Shown: positions 9,476 to 19,688 of the stretch, one piece after another
Layout of the letters: each line of letters starts with the position of its first letter
Position numbering within the stretch: position 1 is the stretch's first letter
NCBI RefSeq assembly: GCF_012939995.1
Contig: NZ_SPMZ01000051.1
Span: 1-35,064, forward strand
Origin: Candidatus Competibacter phosphatis
Lineage (GTDB): Bacteria > Pseudomonadota > Gammaproteobacteria > Competibacterales > Competibacteraceae
Direction of reading: 5' to 3'
Length of the DNA stretch: 35,064 nucleotides
The notes under the pieces: model-generated
Told to the model about the DNA's origin: nothing
The model's database searches: none
What the model saw: the letters and a program-made list of their open reading frames with translations, nothing else
Translations under genes and position numbers: made by a program

Positions 9476-10444
9476 ATGAAACTGGCCATCCCTACCGCCG
9501 ACCCCCATTTCCCGGACGACCCACCAACGAGCGACGACGGGCCGGACTCCGAAACGATCGGAGCGGTCTTGCTATCGGGCTTTCTCAGGTGGCTGCGGCA
9601 CTTTGCCATTTACATGGGCGCGGTCCTGGCTGCCTGCGCGATCGGTTTTTTCTTTCTCTGGCAAATTCCCATCGTGCATGAATTACCGCAATTGCTCAAT
9701 AATGGCGAGGGAGTTTCCAGTCTTCTCGCGGCGGCGACGCCAAGCTCCCGACCGCCCACTCGGCCACGGGACACTCCTTCCCAACCAACCGCCGCCCCCC
9801 GTCGCGCCCACGGATTCGTCGCCCGCTTCCGCCACGAATCCCGCCGGCGACCCCCGACATACCCCCCGACCACGCCGGACCCTCAACCGGACGCACCGGA
9901 TAGCCCAACCGCATCCACCGACACGCCGGCCACGCCTCCCGTCGAAGAAATCGCCCCTCCCCCAACGCCGCAGGCGGAAATCGAACAGTTGCTCGCCGAG
10001 GCTCAGCAGCAGATGGACAGCCGCCGGATCACCGCTCCCGCCAGCGGCAACGCCCTGAATACCTACCGGCATGTGCTGGAACTGCAGCCTGAAAACCCGG
10101 TGGCGCTTGCTGGCATCCAGCGCATCGCCGCCTACTATCAGAATGCGGCGGAACAGAGCTTGCGGCAGGGACAACCGGATGAAAGCCTGGCTTACCTCGG
10201 CCGTGGGCTGCGCGCCGCGCCCAACGATCAAGCGCTGCTCAACCTGCGCCGCGAAGCTCAACTGGCCAAACAGCGAGAACAGGAAGCACAGAAAGAACAA
10301 GCCTTGCTGGAAGAAGCACGCCGCCAACAACAGGCTGAACAACAGCAGCGGGAAGAACTCCAGCGGCGCGAGATGGAAACACAACAGCCCTGGTGGCAAC
10401 AACCACCCAACTATCAAAACAGCAGCGGTTTCAACCAACGTTAA
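9476..10444 (+). CDS. membrane-anchored TPR-like protein with a Pro-rich linker
   Basis: A 322-residue protein with one transmembrane segment (about 44-64, IYMGAVLAACAIGFFFLW). A long Pro/Thr/Ala-rich linker follows (about 85-165), then a helical TPR-like region (about 175-260, with ALNTYRHVLELQPENPVAL and LAYLGRGLRAAPND). A Glu/Gln/Arg-rich coiled coil (about 262-305) and a Trp/Gln/Asn-rich tail complete it. It probably sits in the inner membrane with the TPR part in the periplasm. Function is not recognisable. Residues about 108-128 are unusually Arg-rich and flanked by two C6 runs (9795-9800 and 9862-9867); read one frame over, the same stretch gives PPPPVAPTDSSPASATNPAG, which suits the linker better. 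Two compensating base errors are therefore possible. No clear ribosome-binding site is seen. Its last 14 bp overlap the convergent tadA gene. Confidence 0.7.
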   Translation: MKLAIPTADPHFPDDPPTSDDGPDSETIGAVLLSGFLRWLRHFAIYMGAVLAACAIGFFFLWQIPIVHELPQLLNNGEGVSSLLAAATPSSRPPTRPRDTPSQPTAAPRRAHGFVARFRHESRRRPPTYPPTTPDPQPDAPDSPTASTDTPATPPVEEIAPPPTPQAEIEQLLAEAQQQMDSRRITAPASGNALNTYRHVLELQPENPVALAGIQRIAAYYQNAAEQSLRQGQPDESLAYLGRGLRAAPNDQALLNLRREAQLAKQREQEAQKEQALLEEARRQQQAEQQQREELQRREMETQQPWWQQPPNYQNSSGFNQR

Positions 10445-10949
10445 GTGTGGAGTCCTCGCCGGTCGCGGGCTTGATCCGGCGAGCACGAAAGAATTCCCGC
10501 AATAGCAGCCCGCATTCCTCGGCGAGCACGCCACCCATCACCACGCACCGATGGTTGAGCCAAGGCGATTGCAGCAGATCGAACACCGTGCCCGCCGCGC
10601 CGGCGCGTGGATCGGTCGCGCCGAACACCACCCGCGCCACCCGCGCATGCACGAGAGCGCCGGCGCACATCGGACAGGGTTCCAGCGTCGCGTACAGCGT
10701 GCTGTCCACCAACCGGTAATTACCGGTTCGCTCCGCCGCCGCCCGTAGCGCCAGCACTTCGGCATGGGCGGTCGGATCGCAGCCACCGATCGAGCGGTTC
10801 CAGCCCTCGCCGATCCTCTCGCCATCCCGCACCAGCACCGCTCCGACCGGCACCTCGCCGGCTGCTGCCGCTCGCCGCGCCAGATCCAACGCTCGACCCA
10901 TCCAATACCGATCCTGCTCGGCACCCGATGCCTGGCTCTCTGCGTCCAT
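10431..10949 (-). CDS. tadA: tRNA-specific adenosine deaminase TadA
   Basis: TadA deaminates A34 of tRNA-Arg(ACG) to inosine. The 172-residue protein shows the zinc-binding and catalytic motifs of the family: HAEVLAL (His ligand and proton-shuttle Glu) and PCPMCAGA (the two Cys ligands), plus GEVPVGAVLV near the N-terminus. Length is usual for the family. The ATG at 10949 has GGAG upstream. It lies 39 bp after guaA on the same strand and is probably the last gene of a guaB-guaA-tadA operon, an arrangement common in gammaproteobacteria. Its 3' end overlaps the convergent TPR-like gene by 14 bp. Confidence 0.95.
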   Translation of the reverse strand: MDAESQASGAEQDRYWMGRALDLARRAAAAGEVPVGAVLVRDGERIGEGWNRSIGGCDPTAHAEVLALRAAAERTGNYRLVDSTLYATLEPCPMCAGALVHARVARVVFGATDPRAGAAGTVFDLLQSPWLNHRCVVMGGVLAEECGLLLREFFRARRIKPATGEDSTLNVG

Positions 10950-10988
10950 GTTCCTGCTCCACGAACCCGCCCATGCCCGGTGCGGGAT

Positions 10989-12569
10989 TTATTCCCACTC
11001 TATGGTGGCCGGCGGCTTGCCGGACACGTCGTAGACCACCCGCGAGATACCGCGCACTTCGTTGATGATGCGCCGCGACACCAAATCCAAAAATTCGTAG
11101 GGTAGATGCGCCCAGCGGGCGGTCATGAAATCCACCGTCTCGACCGCGCGCAAGGCGATCACGTAATCGTAGCGACGACCATCACCCATCACTCCGACCG
11201 ACTTGACCGGCAGGAATACCGCGAAGGCCTGACTGACTCGGTCGTATAAATCGTGCCGGCGCAATTCCTCGATGAAAATGTGATCAGCTCGGCGCAGCGG
11301 CTCGGCATAGTCCCCGCGCACCTCGCCCAAAATGCGCACTCCCAATCCCGGTCCCGGGAACGGATGGCGGTAAACCATTTCGGACGGCAGTCCCAATTCC
11401 ACCCCCAAGCGACGCACCTCGTCCTTGAACAGCTCTCGCAGCGGTTCGATCAGCTTCAGCCGCATCGCCGCCGGCAGGCCGCCGACGTTATGATGGGATT
11501 TGATGACATGCGCCTTGCCGGTCTTGGCGCCGGCCGATTCGATCACGTCGGGATAAATGGTGCCCTGAGCCAACCATTGCACATCGCGCAAGCTGGCCGC
11601 CTGCTCTTCGAAAATCGTCACGAACAACCCACCGATGATCTTGCGCTTCTGCTCGGGGTCGATAATACCGGCCAAGGCGCTCAGGAAACGCGCCCCGGCG
11701 TCCACCCGAATCACCCGTACCCCAAGATGCTGACCGAAGGTCGCCATCACCTGATCGCCCTCGTGCAAGCGCAGCAGGCCGGTATCCACGAATACACAGG
11801 TCAACTGGCTGCCGATGGCTCGATGCAACAGCGCCGCCACCACCGAGGAGTCCACCCCGCCGGACAGCGCCAGCAGCACCTCGTCGTCGCCCACCCGCGC
11901 ACGGATGGCAGCAATGCTGTCCTCGATGATGTTGCCGGTGGTCCACAACGGCGCGCAGCCGCAGATATCCAACACGAAACGCCGCAGAATGCGCTCGCCC
12001 TGGCGGGTGTGCGTCACTTCGGGATGAAACTGCACCCCGTACCAGCGTCGATCCTCGTCGGCCATGCCGGCGATCGGACAGGTTGCGGTGCTGGCGATGC
12101 GGGTGAAACCGGGCGGCAAGCCGACCACCTGATCACCGTGACTCATCCACACATCCAGCAGGCCGTAACCTTCCGGGCTGGCGTGATCCTCGATGTCGCG
12201 CAGCAGGGTGGAATGGGCGTGGGCGCGCACCTGGGCGTAACCGAATTCCTGATGGTCGGCCGATTCCACCCGACCACCCAACTGTACCGCCATGGCCTGC
12301 ATGCCGTAGCAGATGCCCAGCAGTGGCGTGTCCAATTCAAGGACGGCCTGGGGAATGCGTGGGCCGTCGGCCACGGTGGTCGATTCCGGGCTGCCCGACA
12401 GGATGACCCCTCGCGGGCAAAACTCGCGCAAAGCTGCCGGGTCGGCGTCGTAGGGTTGAATTTCGCAGTAGACGCCAATCTCCCGCACCCGGCGGGCGAT
12501 CAGTTGGGTGTACTGAGCACCGAAGTCGACGATCAGAATGCGGTCGAGGTGGATGTCGCGAGCAGTCAT
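10989..12569 (-). CDS. guaA: GMP synthase (glutamine-hydrolysing)
   Basis: Converts XMP to GMP using ATP and glutamine, the last step of guanine nucleotide synthesis. The 526-residue protein has a class I glutamine amidotransferase domain with the nucleophile Cys in [11 protein letters not shown] and the catalytic His/Glu in VQFHPEVTH. The ATP pyrophosphatase loop LSGGVDSSV and a C-terminal dimerisation domain ending PPATIEWE follow. The start is ATG 12569, 2 bp after the guaB stop, with GGTGGA just upstream inside the end of guaB. The frame is open further upstream to 12698, but that part overlaps guaB and has no family similarity. It is translationally coupled to guaB. Confidence 0.97.
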   Translation of the reverse strand: MTARDIHLDRILIVDFGAQYTQLIARRVREIGVYCEIQPYDADPAALREFCPRGVILSGSPESTTVADGPRIPQAVLELDTPLLGICYGMQAMAVQLGGRVESADHQEFGYAQVRAHAHSTLLRDIEDHASPEGYGLLDVWMSHGDQVVGLPPGFTRIASTATCPIAGMADEDRRWYGVQFHPEVTHTRQGERILRRFVLDICGCAPLWTTGNIIEDSIAAIRARVGDDEVLLALSGGVDSSVVAALLHRAIGSQLTCVFVDTGLLRLHEGDQVMATFGQHLGVRVIRVDAGARFLSALAGIIDPEQKRKIIGGLFVTIFEEQAASLRDVQWLAQGTIYPDVIESAGAKTGKAHVIKSHHNVGGLPAAMRLKLIEPLRELFKDEVRRLGVELGLPSEMVYRHPFPGPGLGVRILGEVRGDYAEPLRRADHIFIEELRRHDLYDRVSQAFAVFLPVKSVGVMGDGRRYDYVIALRAVETVDFMTARWAHLPYEFLDLVSRRIINEVRGISRVVYDVSGKPPATIEWE

Positions 12570-12571
12570 GT

Positions 12572-14035
12572 TCAATCCACCCGGTAGTTCGGTGCTTCCT
12601 TGGTGATGCTCACGTCGTGGACGTGACTTTCGCGCATCCCGGCGCTCGTCACCCGGGTAAACGCCGGTTTGACCCGCATCTCGGCGATATCCCAACAACC
12701 GACGTAGCCCATGCTGGAACGCAAGCCACCCATCATTTGATTGATGATGGCCAACACGCTGCCCTTGTAGGGCACCCGACCCTCGATGCCTTCCGGCACC
12801 AGTTTCTCCACCGCGCTGCCCTCCTGAAAATAACGATCGCTGGAACCGTGCTGCTGGGTCATGGCGCCGATCGAACCCATGCCGCGGTAAGACTTATAGG
12901 ACCGCCCCTGATAGAGTTCCACCTCGCCGGGCGCTTCCTCGGTGCCGGCGAACAAGCTGCCGATCATGACCGAATGGGCACCGGCGACGATGGCCTTGGC
13001 CAAATCGCCGGAATAGCGCACGCCGCCGTCGGCGATCACCGGCACGTCGCAATCGTGCAGCGCCTCGGCGACGTTGGCCACGGCGCTGATCTGCGGCACG
13101 CCGACCCCGGCGATGATGCGGGTGGTGCAGATCGAGCCGGGACCGATCCCGACCTTGACCGCGTCCGCGCCCGCCTCCACCAGATCGCGGGCGGCGGCGG
13201 CGGTGGCGATATTGCCGCCGATCACCTGCACCTGGGGAAAATGCTGCTTGATCCAGCGCACCCGATCCAACACGTTGCGGGAATGGCCGTGGGCGGTGTC
13301 CACCACCAGCACGTCGACGCCGGCGCCCACCAGGGCCGCCACCCGCTCTTCGGTGTCGCCGCCGGTGCCCACCGCCGCACCGGCGCGCAAGCGCCCCCAT
13401 TCGTCCTTGCAAGCCAGCGGGAAGTCGCTGGATTTCTGAATGTCCTTCACCGTGATCATGCCGCGCAACTGGAAGCGATCGTTGATCACCAGCACTTTTT
13501 CGATGCGATGCTTGTGCAGCAGGGCGACGATTTCCTCGCGGCCCGCGCCTTCCAAGACCGTCACCAACCGTTCCTTCGGGGTCATGACGGCACTGACCGG
13601 CGCGTCCAGGTTGTGTTCGAAGCGCAGGTCGCGGCTGGTAACGATGCCGGTCAGATCCTCGCCGTCGACCACCGGCACGCCGGAGATGTGGTGAGCGCGA
13701 GTCAGCGCCAGCACTTCGCGGATGGTGGCGTTCGGTCCGGTGACGATGGGGTCGTTGATGACTCCGGTCTCGTACTTTTTCACCCGCCGCACTTCTTGCG
13801 CCTGTTTCTCAACCGGCATGTTCTTGTGGATAATGCCGATACCGCCCTCCTGGGCCAAGGCAATGGCCAACCGCGACTCCGTGACCGTATCCATCGCCGC
13901 CGACACCAATGGGATATTGAGGCTGATCGTGCGGGTCAATTGGGTCTTGAGGCTGACATCCTTGGGCAGCACCGTGGAATAGGCCGGCAGGAGCAGGACA
14001 TCATCGAAGGTCAGGGCTTCTTGAACGATTCGCAT
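12572..14035 (-). CDS. guaB: IMP dehydrogenase
   Basis: Oxidises IMP to XMP with NAD, the committed step to guanine nucleotides. The 487-residue protein has the family's normal length. It begins [13 protein letters not shown], contains a pair of CBS domains (about residues 95-200) and has the catalytic loop GPGSICTTR with its active-site Cys. The glycine-rich phosphate site and the flap region RYFQEG follow. The ATG at 14035 has GAGGT 7 nt upstream and a good promoter about 40 bp before it. It is the first gene of the guaB-guaA-tadA operon. Confidence 0.97.
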   Translation of the reverse strand: MRIVQEALTFDDVLLLPAYSTVLPKDVSLKTQLTRTISLNIPLVSAAMDTVTESRLAIALAQEGGIGIIHKNMPVEKQAQEVRRVKKYETGVINDPIVTGPNATIREVLALTRAHHISGVPVVDGEDLTGIVTSRDLRFEHNLDAPVSAVMTPKERLVTVLEGAGREEIVALLHKHRIEKVLVINDRFQLRGMITVKDIQKSSDFPLACKDEWGRLRAGAAVGTGGDTEERVAALVGAGVDVLVVDTAHGHSRNVLDRVRWIKQHFPQVQVIGGNIATAAAARDLVEAGADAVKVGIGPGSICTTRIIAGVGVPQISAVANVAEALHDCDVPVIADGGVRYSGDLAKAIVAGAHSVMIGSLFAGTEEAPGEVELYQGRSYKSYRGMGSIGAMTQQHGSSDRYFQEGSAVEKLVPEGIEGRVPYKGSVLAIINQMMGGLRSSMGYVGCWDIAEMRVKPAFTRVTSAGMRESHVHDVSITKEAPNYRVD

Positions 14036-14071
14036 GGCGGGACCTCAAGACTTAGCGAAAATAAACGGATT

Positions 14072-14100
14072 AGTGTATTCCACAACACTCGACCGGTAAA
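14072..14100 (-). promoter_or_regulatory. promoter for the guaB operon
   Basis: On the minus strand TTTACC (14095-14100) and TACACT (14072-14077) are spaced 17 bp apart. The -10 box ends 36 bp before the guaB start codon. I do not see a convincing PurR or DnaA box in the short leader. Confidence 0.5.
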
Positions 14101-14195
14101 CAGAAATTTGGCCAAACCGATCAGGATCGCCGCACTGTCGGCGTAGTCACTCTCGAAACGCCTTCGACACTCAACAATAAATCCATATTCTCACC

Positions 14196-14891
14196 ATGAC
14201 AGCCACCGATCAGCCCTTTTCCAACACCAGCGGCATGCCGACGCTCGATCAAAGACATCGCTTCAGCGACGCTGAAATCAGCGCGGTGTACAAAGCCATC
14301 GCCCTGCGCCGAGATATTCGCCATTTTCAGCACGGTCACGTCCCGGAAGAACAACTCGCGCGCCTGCTGGCGGCGGCGCATCAAGCGCCGAGCGTGGGAC
14401 TCATGCAGCCCTGGCGTTTCATCCGCATTACCGACGCGAACTTGCGGCGTGCCATTCACGCCCAGATCGAGAAAGAACGCATCCGCACCGCTCGCGCCCT
14501 GGGCGAGCGCGAGAACGACTTCATGCGCCTCAAGGTCGAGGGCGTGCTGGATTGCGCGGAAGTGCTGGTGGCGGCGCTGATGGATGGCCGGGAACGACAT
14601 GTCTTCGGTCGGCGCACGCTGCCGGAAATGGATCTGGCTTCGGTGGCCTGCGCCATCCAAAACCTGTGGTTGGCGGCACGCGCCGAGGGTCTGGGGATGG
14701 GATGGGTCTCGCTGTTCGACCCCGACGCGCTGGCCGAGCTGCTGGGCATGCCGTCGGGGGCGCGACCCGTGGCGGTGCTCTGTCTGGGACCGGTCGAACG
14801 CTTCTATGAAAAACCCATGCTGGAACAGGAAGGCTGGGCACAGCGCCAGCCACTGAGTGAACTGGTCAGCGAAAACGGCTGGCCGGGATAA
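14196..14891 (+). CDS. bluB: 5,6-dimethylbenzimidazole synthase BluB
   Basis: BluB is a flavin-destroying, oxygen-dependent enzyme of the nitroreductase fold that turns FMNH2 into dimethylbenzimidazole, the lower ligand of vitamin B12. The 231-residue protein shows the BluB hallmarks IALRRDIRHF, the flavin-contact HQAPSVGLMQPWRFIRI, and GLGMGWVSLFDP. Ordinary nitroreductases lack the combined APSVGLMQPW signature. ATG 14196 is the longest start; ATG 14238 is an alternative. It is divergent from guaB and lies 36 bp before xseA. No other cobalamin genes are in the window, so it stands apart from the main B12 pathway. Confidence 0.85.
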   Translation: MTATDQPFSNTSGMPTLDQRHRFSDAEISAVYKAIALRRDIRHFQHGHVPEEQLARLLAAAHQAPSVGLMQPWRFIRITDANLRRAIHAQIEKERIRTARALGERENDFMRLKVEGVLDCAEVLVAALMDGRERHVFGRRTLPEMDLASVACAIQNLWLAARAEGLGMGWVSLFDPDALAELLGMPSGARPVAVLCLGPVERFYEKPMLEQEGWAQRQPLSELVSENGWPG

Positions 14892-14927
14892 CGGCAATAT
14901 CCGAAATACCCGGATCTTAACGCCTCG

Positions 14928-16317
14928 ATGCGATCCCGTCGCGACATCCACACCGTCTCCGAACTGACGCAAGCGGCTCGCTGGCTGCTGGAGCAACACT
15001 TTCCCGACGTCTGGATACAGGGCGAGGTCTCCAACTTGTCCCGCCCATCTTCAGGGCACCTCTACTTCTCGCTCAAGGACGCCCGGGCACAGATCCGCTG
15101 CGCGCTGTTTCAGAATCGCGCCCTGCTATTCCGCGATTGCCCGCGCAACGGCCAGCAGGTGCTGGTACGGGGCCGCGTCAGCTTGTACGAACCGCGCGGC
15201 GATTTCCAGATCATCGTCGAGTATGTGGAGGAAGCCGGCGCCGGCGCGCTGCGGCGGGCTTACGACGAACTGCGGCTGCGGCTGGAACGGGAAGGGCTGT
15301 TCGCAACGGACCGCAAAAAAAGCCCTGCCCCGCTTTCCTCGGCGAATCGGCGTAATCACCTCGCCCAGCGGCGCGGCGCTGCGTGACGTATTGAGCGTAC
15401 TGCGCCGCCGGTTTCCCACACTGCCAGTCCTGCTTTATCCGGTGCCGGTGCAAGGCGACGGCGCGGCGGAACGCATTGCCGCGACCATCCGACTGGCGTC
15501 CGAACGCCAGGATTGCGACGTGCTGCTGTTGACGCGGGGCGGCGGCTCGCTGGAAGACTTGCAGGCATTCAACGAAGAAATCGTCGCCCGAGCGATTGTC
15601 GACTGCGCCGTCCCACTGGTCAGCGGCATCGGTCACGAAACCGACGTCACCATCGCCGACTTCGCCGCCGATCTGCGCGCGCCCACCCCCACGGCGGCGG
15701 CCGAGCTGGCCACCCCCGACCGCCAGGAATGGTCGCGCGCAACCCGTTTGCTGGCGGCGCGGCTGGAACGCGCGTTGCGGCAGCGCCTGAGCGAACGGCG
15801 CCAGCGGCTGCGCCCACTGGTGGCGCGGCTGGAACGACTGCAACCGCGACGCCGTCTGCACGATCATGCGCAACGGCTGGACGAACTGGACCAACGGCTA
15901 CGGCAAGCCCTGAACAACCGTCTGGGCCGCGAGCGCCTGCGGCTGGTCGGACTGAGAACGCGCCTGCGGACGCAGGCTCCGACAGCACGATTGCGCTCGG
16001 CTCGTCAGCAGTTGCGGGCGCTGGCGCTGCGCCAAAACGCGACCCTGCGTCAGTGTTTCCAGACTGCCCGTCAACACCTGCAAAACCTGAGTGGCGCCCT
16101 ACATGCCCTGAGCCCACTGGCCACCCTGCGGCGCGGTTATGCGATCGTGCGCCGATACCCGGACGGGACCATCGTCCGGCGGGCCGACCCACTCCAGATC
16201 GGCGACCCGGTGGAAGCCTTGCTGGGCTCCGGTCGTTTGCGGTGCGCGATCACCGCCATCGATGTCGAGAATCGGGCGCCATCGTCCGCTGTCGGGACCG
16301 ATCCCGAGGAACCATGA
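14928..16317 (+). CDS. xseA: exodeoxyribonuclease VII large subunit, frame broken at an A7 run
   Basis: XseA with XseB forms exonuclease VII, which degrades single-stranded DNA. The N-terminal OB-fold is clear ([40 protein letters not shown]). The catalytic domain follows with [38 protein letters not shown] and [21 protein letters not shown] long Arg-rich helical C-terminal part and the RRGYAIVRR motif complete it. The frame breaks at a run of seven A (15315-15321). With six A it is continuous, giving about 462 residues, normal for the family. A real break would remove the whole catalytic domain of a housekeeping enzyme, so sequence error is far more likely. The TGA overlaps the start of the next gene. 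Confidence 0.93.
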
Positions 16318-16910
16318 CCATGCGCCGCTTGGGATTGTTACTGCTCGTCTGCGCGCTGGGCGCCTACTGGGCCTGGCACGACCGCCCCATCGAGCGCTCG
16401 CCCGGCGTGCTGGCGCCGGACCCGCCCTCTCAACGACTGCTCGATGCCGGAGCACCGGTCTTTCAGAAAGGCCGCTACCACATCAAGGCGTTGGCGGAAT
16501 TCACGCTCGAAGCCCGCGTGCTGGGCCGGGAGGATTACTGCTTCGACAGCGGCGCGGATCTCTCGCCCCTTGATCTAGCGCTGGGTTGGGGGCCGATGTC
16601 GGACAGCAATGTGTTGGAGCGAATCGACATCCAACAACGCCACCGCTTTTATTACTGGCACGTCAACGATTTTTTCATCCCGCGCCGGGATATCGAAACC
16701 CACAGCGCCAACATGCATCTGATTCCCGCGACCGGGTATGTCGCCGACCGGTTGAAATTAATCCGCCCCGGTCATATTGTCAGCCTGCGCGGCTATCTGG
16801 TTGAAGCCCACCGCGACGACGGCTGGCAATGGCGCAGCTCACTGAGCCGCGAGGACACCGGTAACGGCGCCTGCGAACTGATCTGGGTGGAAACCGTGGC
16901 ATTGCGCTGA
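16314..16910 (+). CDS. conserved membrane-anchored protein of unknown function
   Basis: A 198-residue protein whose ATG overlaps the xseA stop (ATGA), so the two are translationally coupled. An N-terminal hydrophobic segment ([17 protein letters not shown]) acts as a signal or anchor. The rest looks like a compact periplasmic domain, with [19 protein letters not shown], a stretch SANMHLIPA, and an end [14 protein letters not shown] have the impression of a conserved gammaproteobacterial family of unknown function but cannot name a domain. A second in-frame ATG lies two codons on, at 16320. Confidence 0.75.
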   Translation: MTMRRLGLLLLVCALGAYWAWHDRPIERSPGVLAPDPPSQRLLDAGAPVFQKGRYHIKALAEFTLEARVLGREDYCFDSGADLSPLDLALGWGPMSDSNVLERIDIQQRHRFYYWHVNDFFIPRRDIETHSANMHLIPATGYVADRLKLIRPGHIVSLRGYLVEAHRDDGWQWRSSLSREDTGNGACELIWVETVALR

Positions 16911-17013
16911 TGGTCGCGCTATCCCGGCCTTGGGCGACAATCGCCTCGCCCGTCGCCGGTCCGACCGCGCACCTTTTTCAACTGTACTTTTTCACCCAAC
17001 AGGAATCATTGCC

Positions 17014-17832
17014 ATGAAACTGGACTTGATCAGCCGCTATCCGGAAACCACGCCCGAGCCGACCCCGTTGCTGTTCGTGCATGGCTCGTTCTCGGATGCC
17101 CGAGTCTGGGATGAAAATTTCCTGCCCTACTTCGCCCGGCGGGGTTATGCGGCGCACGCCGTCAGCTTGCGTGGCCACGGTCGCAGCGAGGGCCACCAGC
17201 ACCTGCACACCTGGCGGCTGAGCGATTACGTCGCCGACCTGACCCAGGCGGTGGCAACCCTGCCGGCTCCGCCGGTGCTGATCGGCCATTCGATGGGCGG
17301 CATGGTGCTGCAGAAATACCTGGAAACCCATCCCGAGATACCGGGCGCGGTGCTGATGGCCTCGGTGCCGCCACAGGGCCTGCTGCCGAGTAACCTGCAC
17401 ATGGCCATGCGGCACCCGTTCCTGTTCCAGCAGATGGCGCTGTTCTCGCTGCTCGGTCCCAGCTTCGGCTCGCCTGAGATGATGCGGCGATTGCTGTTTT
17501 CCCAGGACATGCCCCTCACAAAGCTACGCGAGTATTTCGACTACATCCAGGCGGAATCGCAAGTGGTGTCGCTGGACATGATGGGCATCAACCCGCTGCG
17601 GCTGAAACCGGAACAACTGCGGCTGCCGATCCTGGTACAGGGCGCGCAACACGATGTATTCATCTCGCCGGCCATGGTCCGGGAAACCGCCCGCTTCTAC
17701 CGTACCGAAGCCCAGATCATCCCCAACATGGCGCACGCCATGATGTTGGAACTGAACTGGCAAGAGGCGGCGGACGCCTTGCTAAGCTGGCTGGAACAGG
17801 TGGTCGCCGCCCGCCCGGCCGCCGCGGCCTGA
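17014..17832 (+). CDS. alpha/beta hydrolase
   Basis: A 272-residue alpha/beta-hydrolase-fold enzyme. Visible features are the oxyanion-loop motif LLFVHGSF, the nucleophile elbow IGHSMGGMV (Ser), a probable acid near AQHDVFISP and the catalytic His in NMAHAMM. The start at ATG 17014 has AGGA about 9 nt upstream; the open frame before it adds no fold elements. The substrate is unknown. Its place beside fadD and a fatty acyl-CoA reductase makes an ester, lipid or thioester substrate plausible, but that is context only. It converges on fadD across a short hairpin. Confidence 0.85.
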   Translation: MKLDLISRYPETTPEPTPLLFVHGSFSDARVWDENFLPYFARRGYAAHAVSLRGHGRSEGHQHLHTWRLSDYVADLTQAVATLPAPPVLIGHSMGGMVLQKYLETHPEIPGAVLMASVPPQGLLPSNLHMAMRHPFLFQQMALFSLLGPSFGSPEMMRRLLFSQDMPLTKLREYFDYIQAESQVVSLDMMGINPLRLKPEQLRLPILVQGAQHDVFISPAMVRETARFYRTEAQIIPNMAHAMMLELNWQEAADALLSWLEQVVAARPAAAA

Positions 17833-17839
17833 AAGCAAC

Positions 17840-17876
17840 GCGCCCTCGCCCCAGTCCTTGCCCGGAGAGGGGGCGC
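17840..17876. terminator. hairpin between convergent genes
   Basis: GCGCCCTC (17840-17847) pairs with GAGGGGGCGC (17867-17876), with two extra G bulged. It sits in the 51-bp gap between the convergent hydrolase and fadD genes. There is no T-run on either side, so termination strength is uncertain. Confidence 0.45.
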
Positions 17877-17883
17877 ATCCCGC

Positions 17884-19548
17884 CTACCCATCCCGCAGTA
17901 AGCGCCGCAGGATTTTGCCGACATTGCTTTTGGGCAGTTCGGCGCGGAACTCGACCCGCCGCGGCACCTTGTAGCCGGTCAGGTGCTGGCGACAATGTTC
18001 GATCAGCGCCTCGGCGGTCAGCGCGGGGTCCTTGGCCACCACCACGACCTTGACCGCTTCGCCCGACCTCTCGTCCGGCACGCCGACCGCAGCGGCTTCC
18101 AGCACGCCCGGATGCAGAGCAACCACATCCTCGATTTCGTTGGGATAGACGTTGAAACCGGACACCAGGATCATGTCCTTCTTGCGGTCCACGATCCGCA
18201 CGTAGCCGCGCTCGTCGACATAGCCCACGTCGCCGGTGCGAAGATAACCGTCAGCGGTCATGACCTTGGCGGTTTCCTCGGGTCGATTCCAGTAGCCGTG
18301 CATCACCTGCGGGCCACGAAGGCAAAGCTCGCCGACCTGGTCCACGCCGATGCCCAACTCGCGCCCCTCGTCGTCGCGCACCGACAGTTCGGTGGACGGA
18401 ATGGGCAGGCCGATGCTGCCGTTGTATTCCTGGAGGGTCAGCGGATTGATGCAGGCCGCCGGCGAGGTTTCGGTCAGGCCGTAGGCCTCGATCAGCAACA
18501 TGCCGGTCACTCGCTTCCAGTTTTCCGCCACCGCCCGCTGCACCGCCATGCCGCCGCCCAGGCTGATCTTGAGCGCGCTGAAATCCAGCCGCTCGAAACC
18601 GGGCGCGTGCAGCAGGCCGTTGAACAGCGTGTTCACCCCGGTGATGACGGTGAAGCGGACCTTGGCCAGCTCCTTGACGAAGCCCGGCATGTCGCGGGGG
18701 TTGGTGATCAGGATATTGTGGCCACCCACCTTCATGAAGGTCAGGCAATTGGCGGTCAGCGAGAAGATGTGATACAGCGGCAGCGCGGTGATGACGGTCT
18801 CCTCGGCCAAGCGGGAAACGGGACTGAGCCAAGCCGACGCCTGTTGCAGATTCGCCACCAGATTGCCGTGAGTCAGCATCGCACCCTTGGATACGCCGGT
18901 GGTGCCGCCGGTGTATTGCAGAAACGCCAGATCGTCATGGGTCAGCGACACCTCTTGCAGGGTTTGCTCCGCGCCCATCGCCAGCGCCCGCCGAAATGGC
19001 ACGGCGCCTGGAATATGCCAGGCCGGCACCATTTTCTTGAGGTACTTGACCACGACGTTGACCAGCGGACGCTTGGGGAAGGGGAACAAATCGCCCAACT
19101 GAGTGGTGACGATGGTCTTGACCGGCGTCCGGTCCAGCACCTCCTGCAAGGTGTGGGCAAAATTTTCAACGATGACGATGGCGGCCGCACCGGAGTCCTT
19201 GAGTTGATGCTCCAGTTCGCGCGGCGTGTATAGCGGGTTGACGTTGACCACCGTCAAGCCGGCCCGCAACGCGCCGAACACGGCGATCGGATATTGCAGG
19301 ACGTTGGGCATCATGATGGCGACCCGCTCGCCCTTGCCCAACCCCCGCCCTTGCAGGTAGGCACCGAAATCACGGCTGATCCGGTCGATGTCCCGATAGC
19401 GCAAAGTCACGCCCATATTGGAATAGGCCGGCAAATCGGCAAAGCGTCGACAGCTTTTTTCCAGAATGTCCTTTAGGGATGCAAATTCGTTCAGGTCGAT
19501 TTCGGTCGGCACCCCTTCCGGATACTCGCGCAGCCAGATTCTTTCCAC
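17884..19548 (-). CDS. fadD: long-chain fatty acid--CoA ligase FadD
   Basis: Activates free fatty acids to acyl-CoA with ATP. The 554-residue protein has the adenylate-forming motifs [18 protein letters not shown], the AYGLTETSP region, [20 protein letters not shown] and a C-terminal Lys in [11 protein letters not shown]. The start is decided by the ribosome-binding site: AGGAGG lies 8 nt before GTG 19548, giving [12 protein letters not shown], which lines up with the beginning of E. coli FadD. An upstream ATG at 19566 has the Shine-Dalgarno inside its own frame and is unlikely. It is divergent from a TetR regulator, with an operator cluster between them, and probably supplies acyl-CoA to the reductase at 20673. 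Confidence 0.93.
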   Translation of the reverse strand: MERIWLREYPEGVPTEIDLNEFASLKDILEKSCRRFADLPAYSNMGVTLRYRDIDRISRDFGAYLQGRGLGKGERVAIMMPNVLQYPIAVFGALRAGLTVVNVNPLYTPRELEHQLKDSGAAAIVIVENFAHTLQEVLDRTPVKTIVTTQLGDLFPFPKRPLVNVVVKYLKKMVPAWHIPGAVPFRRALAMGAEQTLQEVSLTHDDLAFLQYTGGTTGVSKGAMLTHGNLVANLQQASAWLSPVSRLAEETVITALPLYHIFSLTANCLTFMKVGGHNILITNPRDMPGFVKELAKVRFTVITGVNTLFNGLLHAPGFERLDFSALKISLGGGMAVQRAVAENWKRVTGMLLIEAYGLTETSPAACINPLTLQEYNGSIGLPIPSTELSVRDDEGRELGIGVDQVGELCLRGPQVMHGYWNRPEETAKVMTADGYLRTGDVGYVDERGYVRIVDRKKDMILVSGFNVYPNEIEDVVALHPGVLEAAAVGVPDERSGEAVKVVVVAKDPALTAEALIEHCRQHLTGYKVPRRVEFRAELPKSNVGKILRRLLRDG

Positions 19549-19593
19549 TTGGTTTTCCTCCTGCATTTGTATTTTATTAGATGACCCGACCGG

Positions 19594-19671
19594 ATGGGAC
19601 CACTGGAAAATAATGCAAATCCTCCCACAATTAATGGGAAATCCCATCTTCTCCCATTTCAATGTCCCATC
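19594..19671. promoter_or_regulatory. operator cluster between fadD and tetR (ATGGGA/TCCCAT)
   Basis: Five copies of one hexamer occur in 78 bp: ATGGGA at 19594-19599 and 19635-19640, and TCCCAT at 19643-19648, 19653-19658 and 19666-19671. The middle pair forms the palindrome ATGGGAAATCCCAT. This is the divergent control region, so the TetR protein beside it is the likely binder (inference). The last copy falls inside the coding frame only if the regulator starts at 19662, which favours the 19689 start. Confidence 0.6.
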
Positions 19672-19688
19672 CGAGCCCACCGGCACCC

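Noticed and set aside
12570..12698. Longer GuaA start
   Set aside because: It would overlap guaB by more than 100 bp and adds residues foreign to GuaA. ATG 12569 directly follows a ribosome-binding site.
12617..14146. 509-codon frame opposite guaB (also long frames opposite guaA, fadD and etfA)
   Set aside because: They are antisense to secure housekeeping genes, are rich in His/Ala/Gly/Asp, and arise from high GC at third codon positions. No domain or ribosome-binding site supports them.
15513..16910. 465-codon frame spanning half of xseA and the next gene
   Set aside because: Its first two thirds are an out-of-frame reading of xseA, rich in Arg/Ala/Pro. Only the part from ATG 16314 has the character of a real protein.
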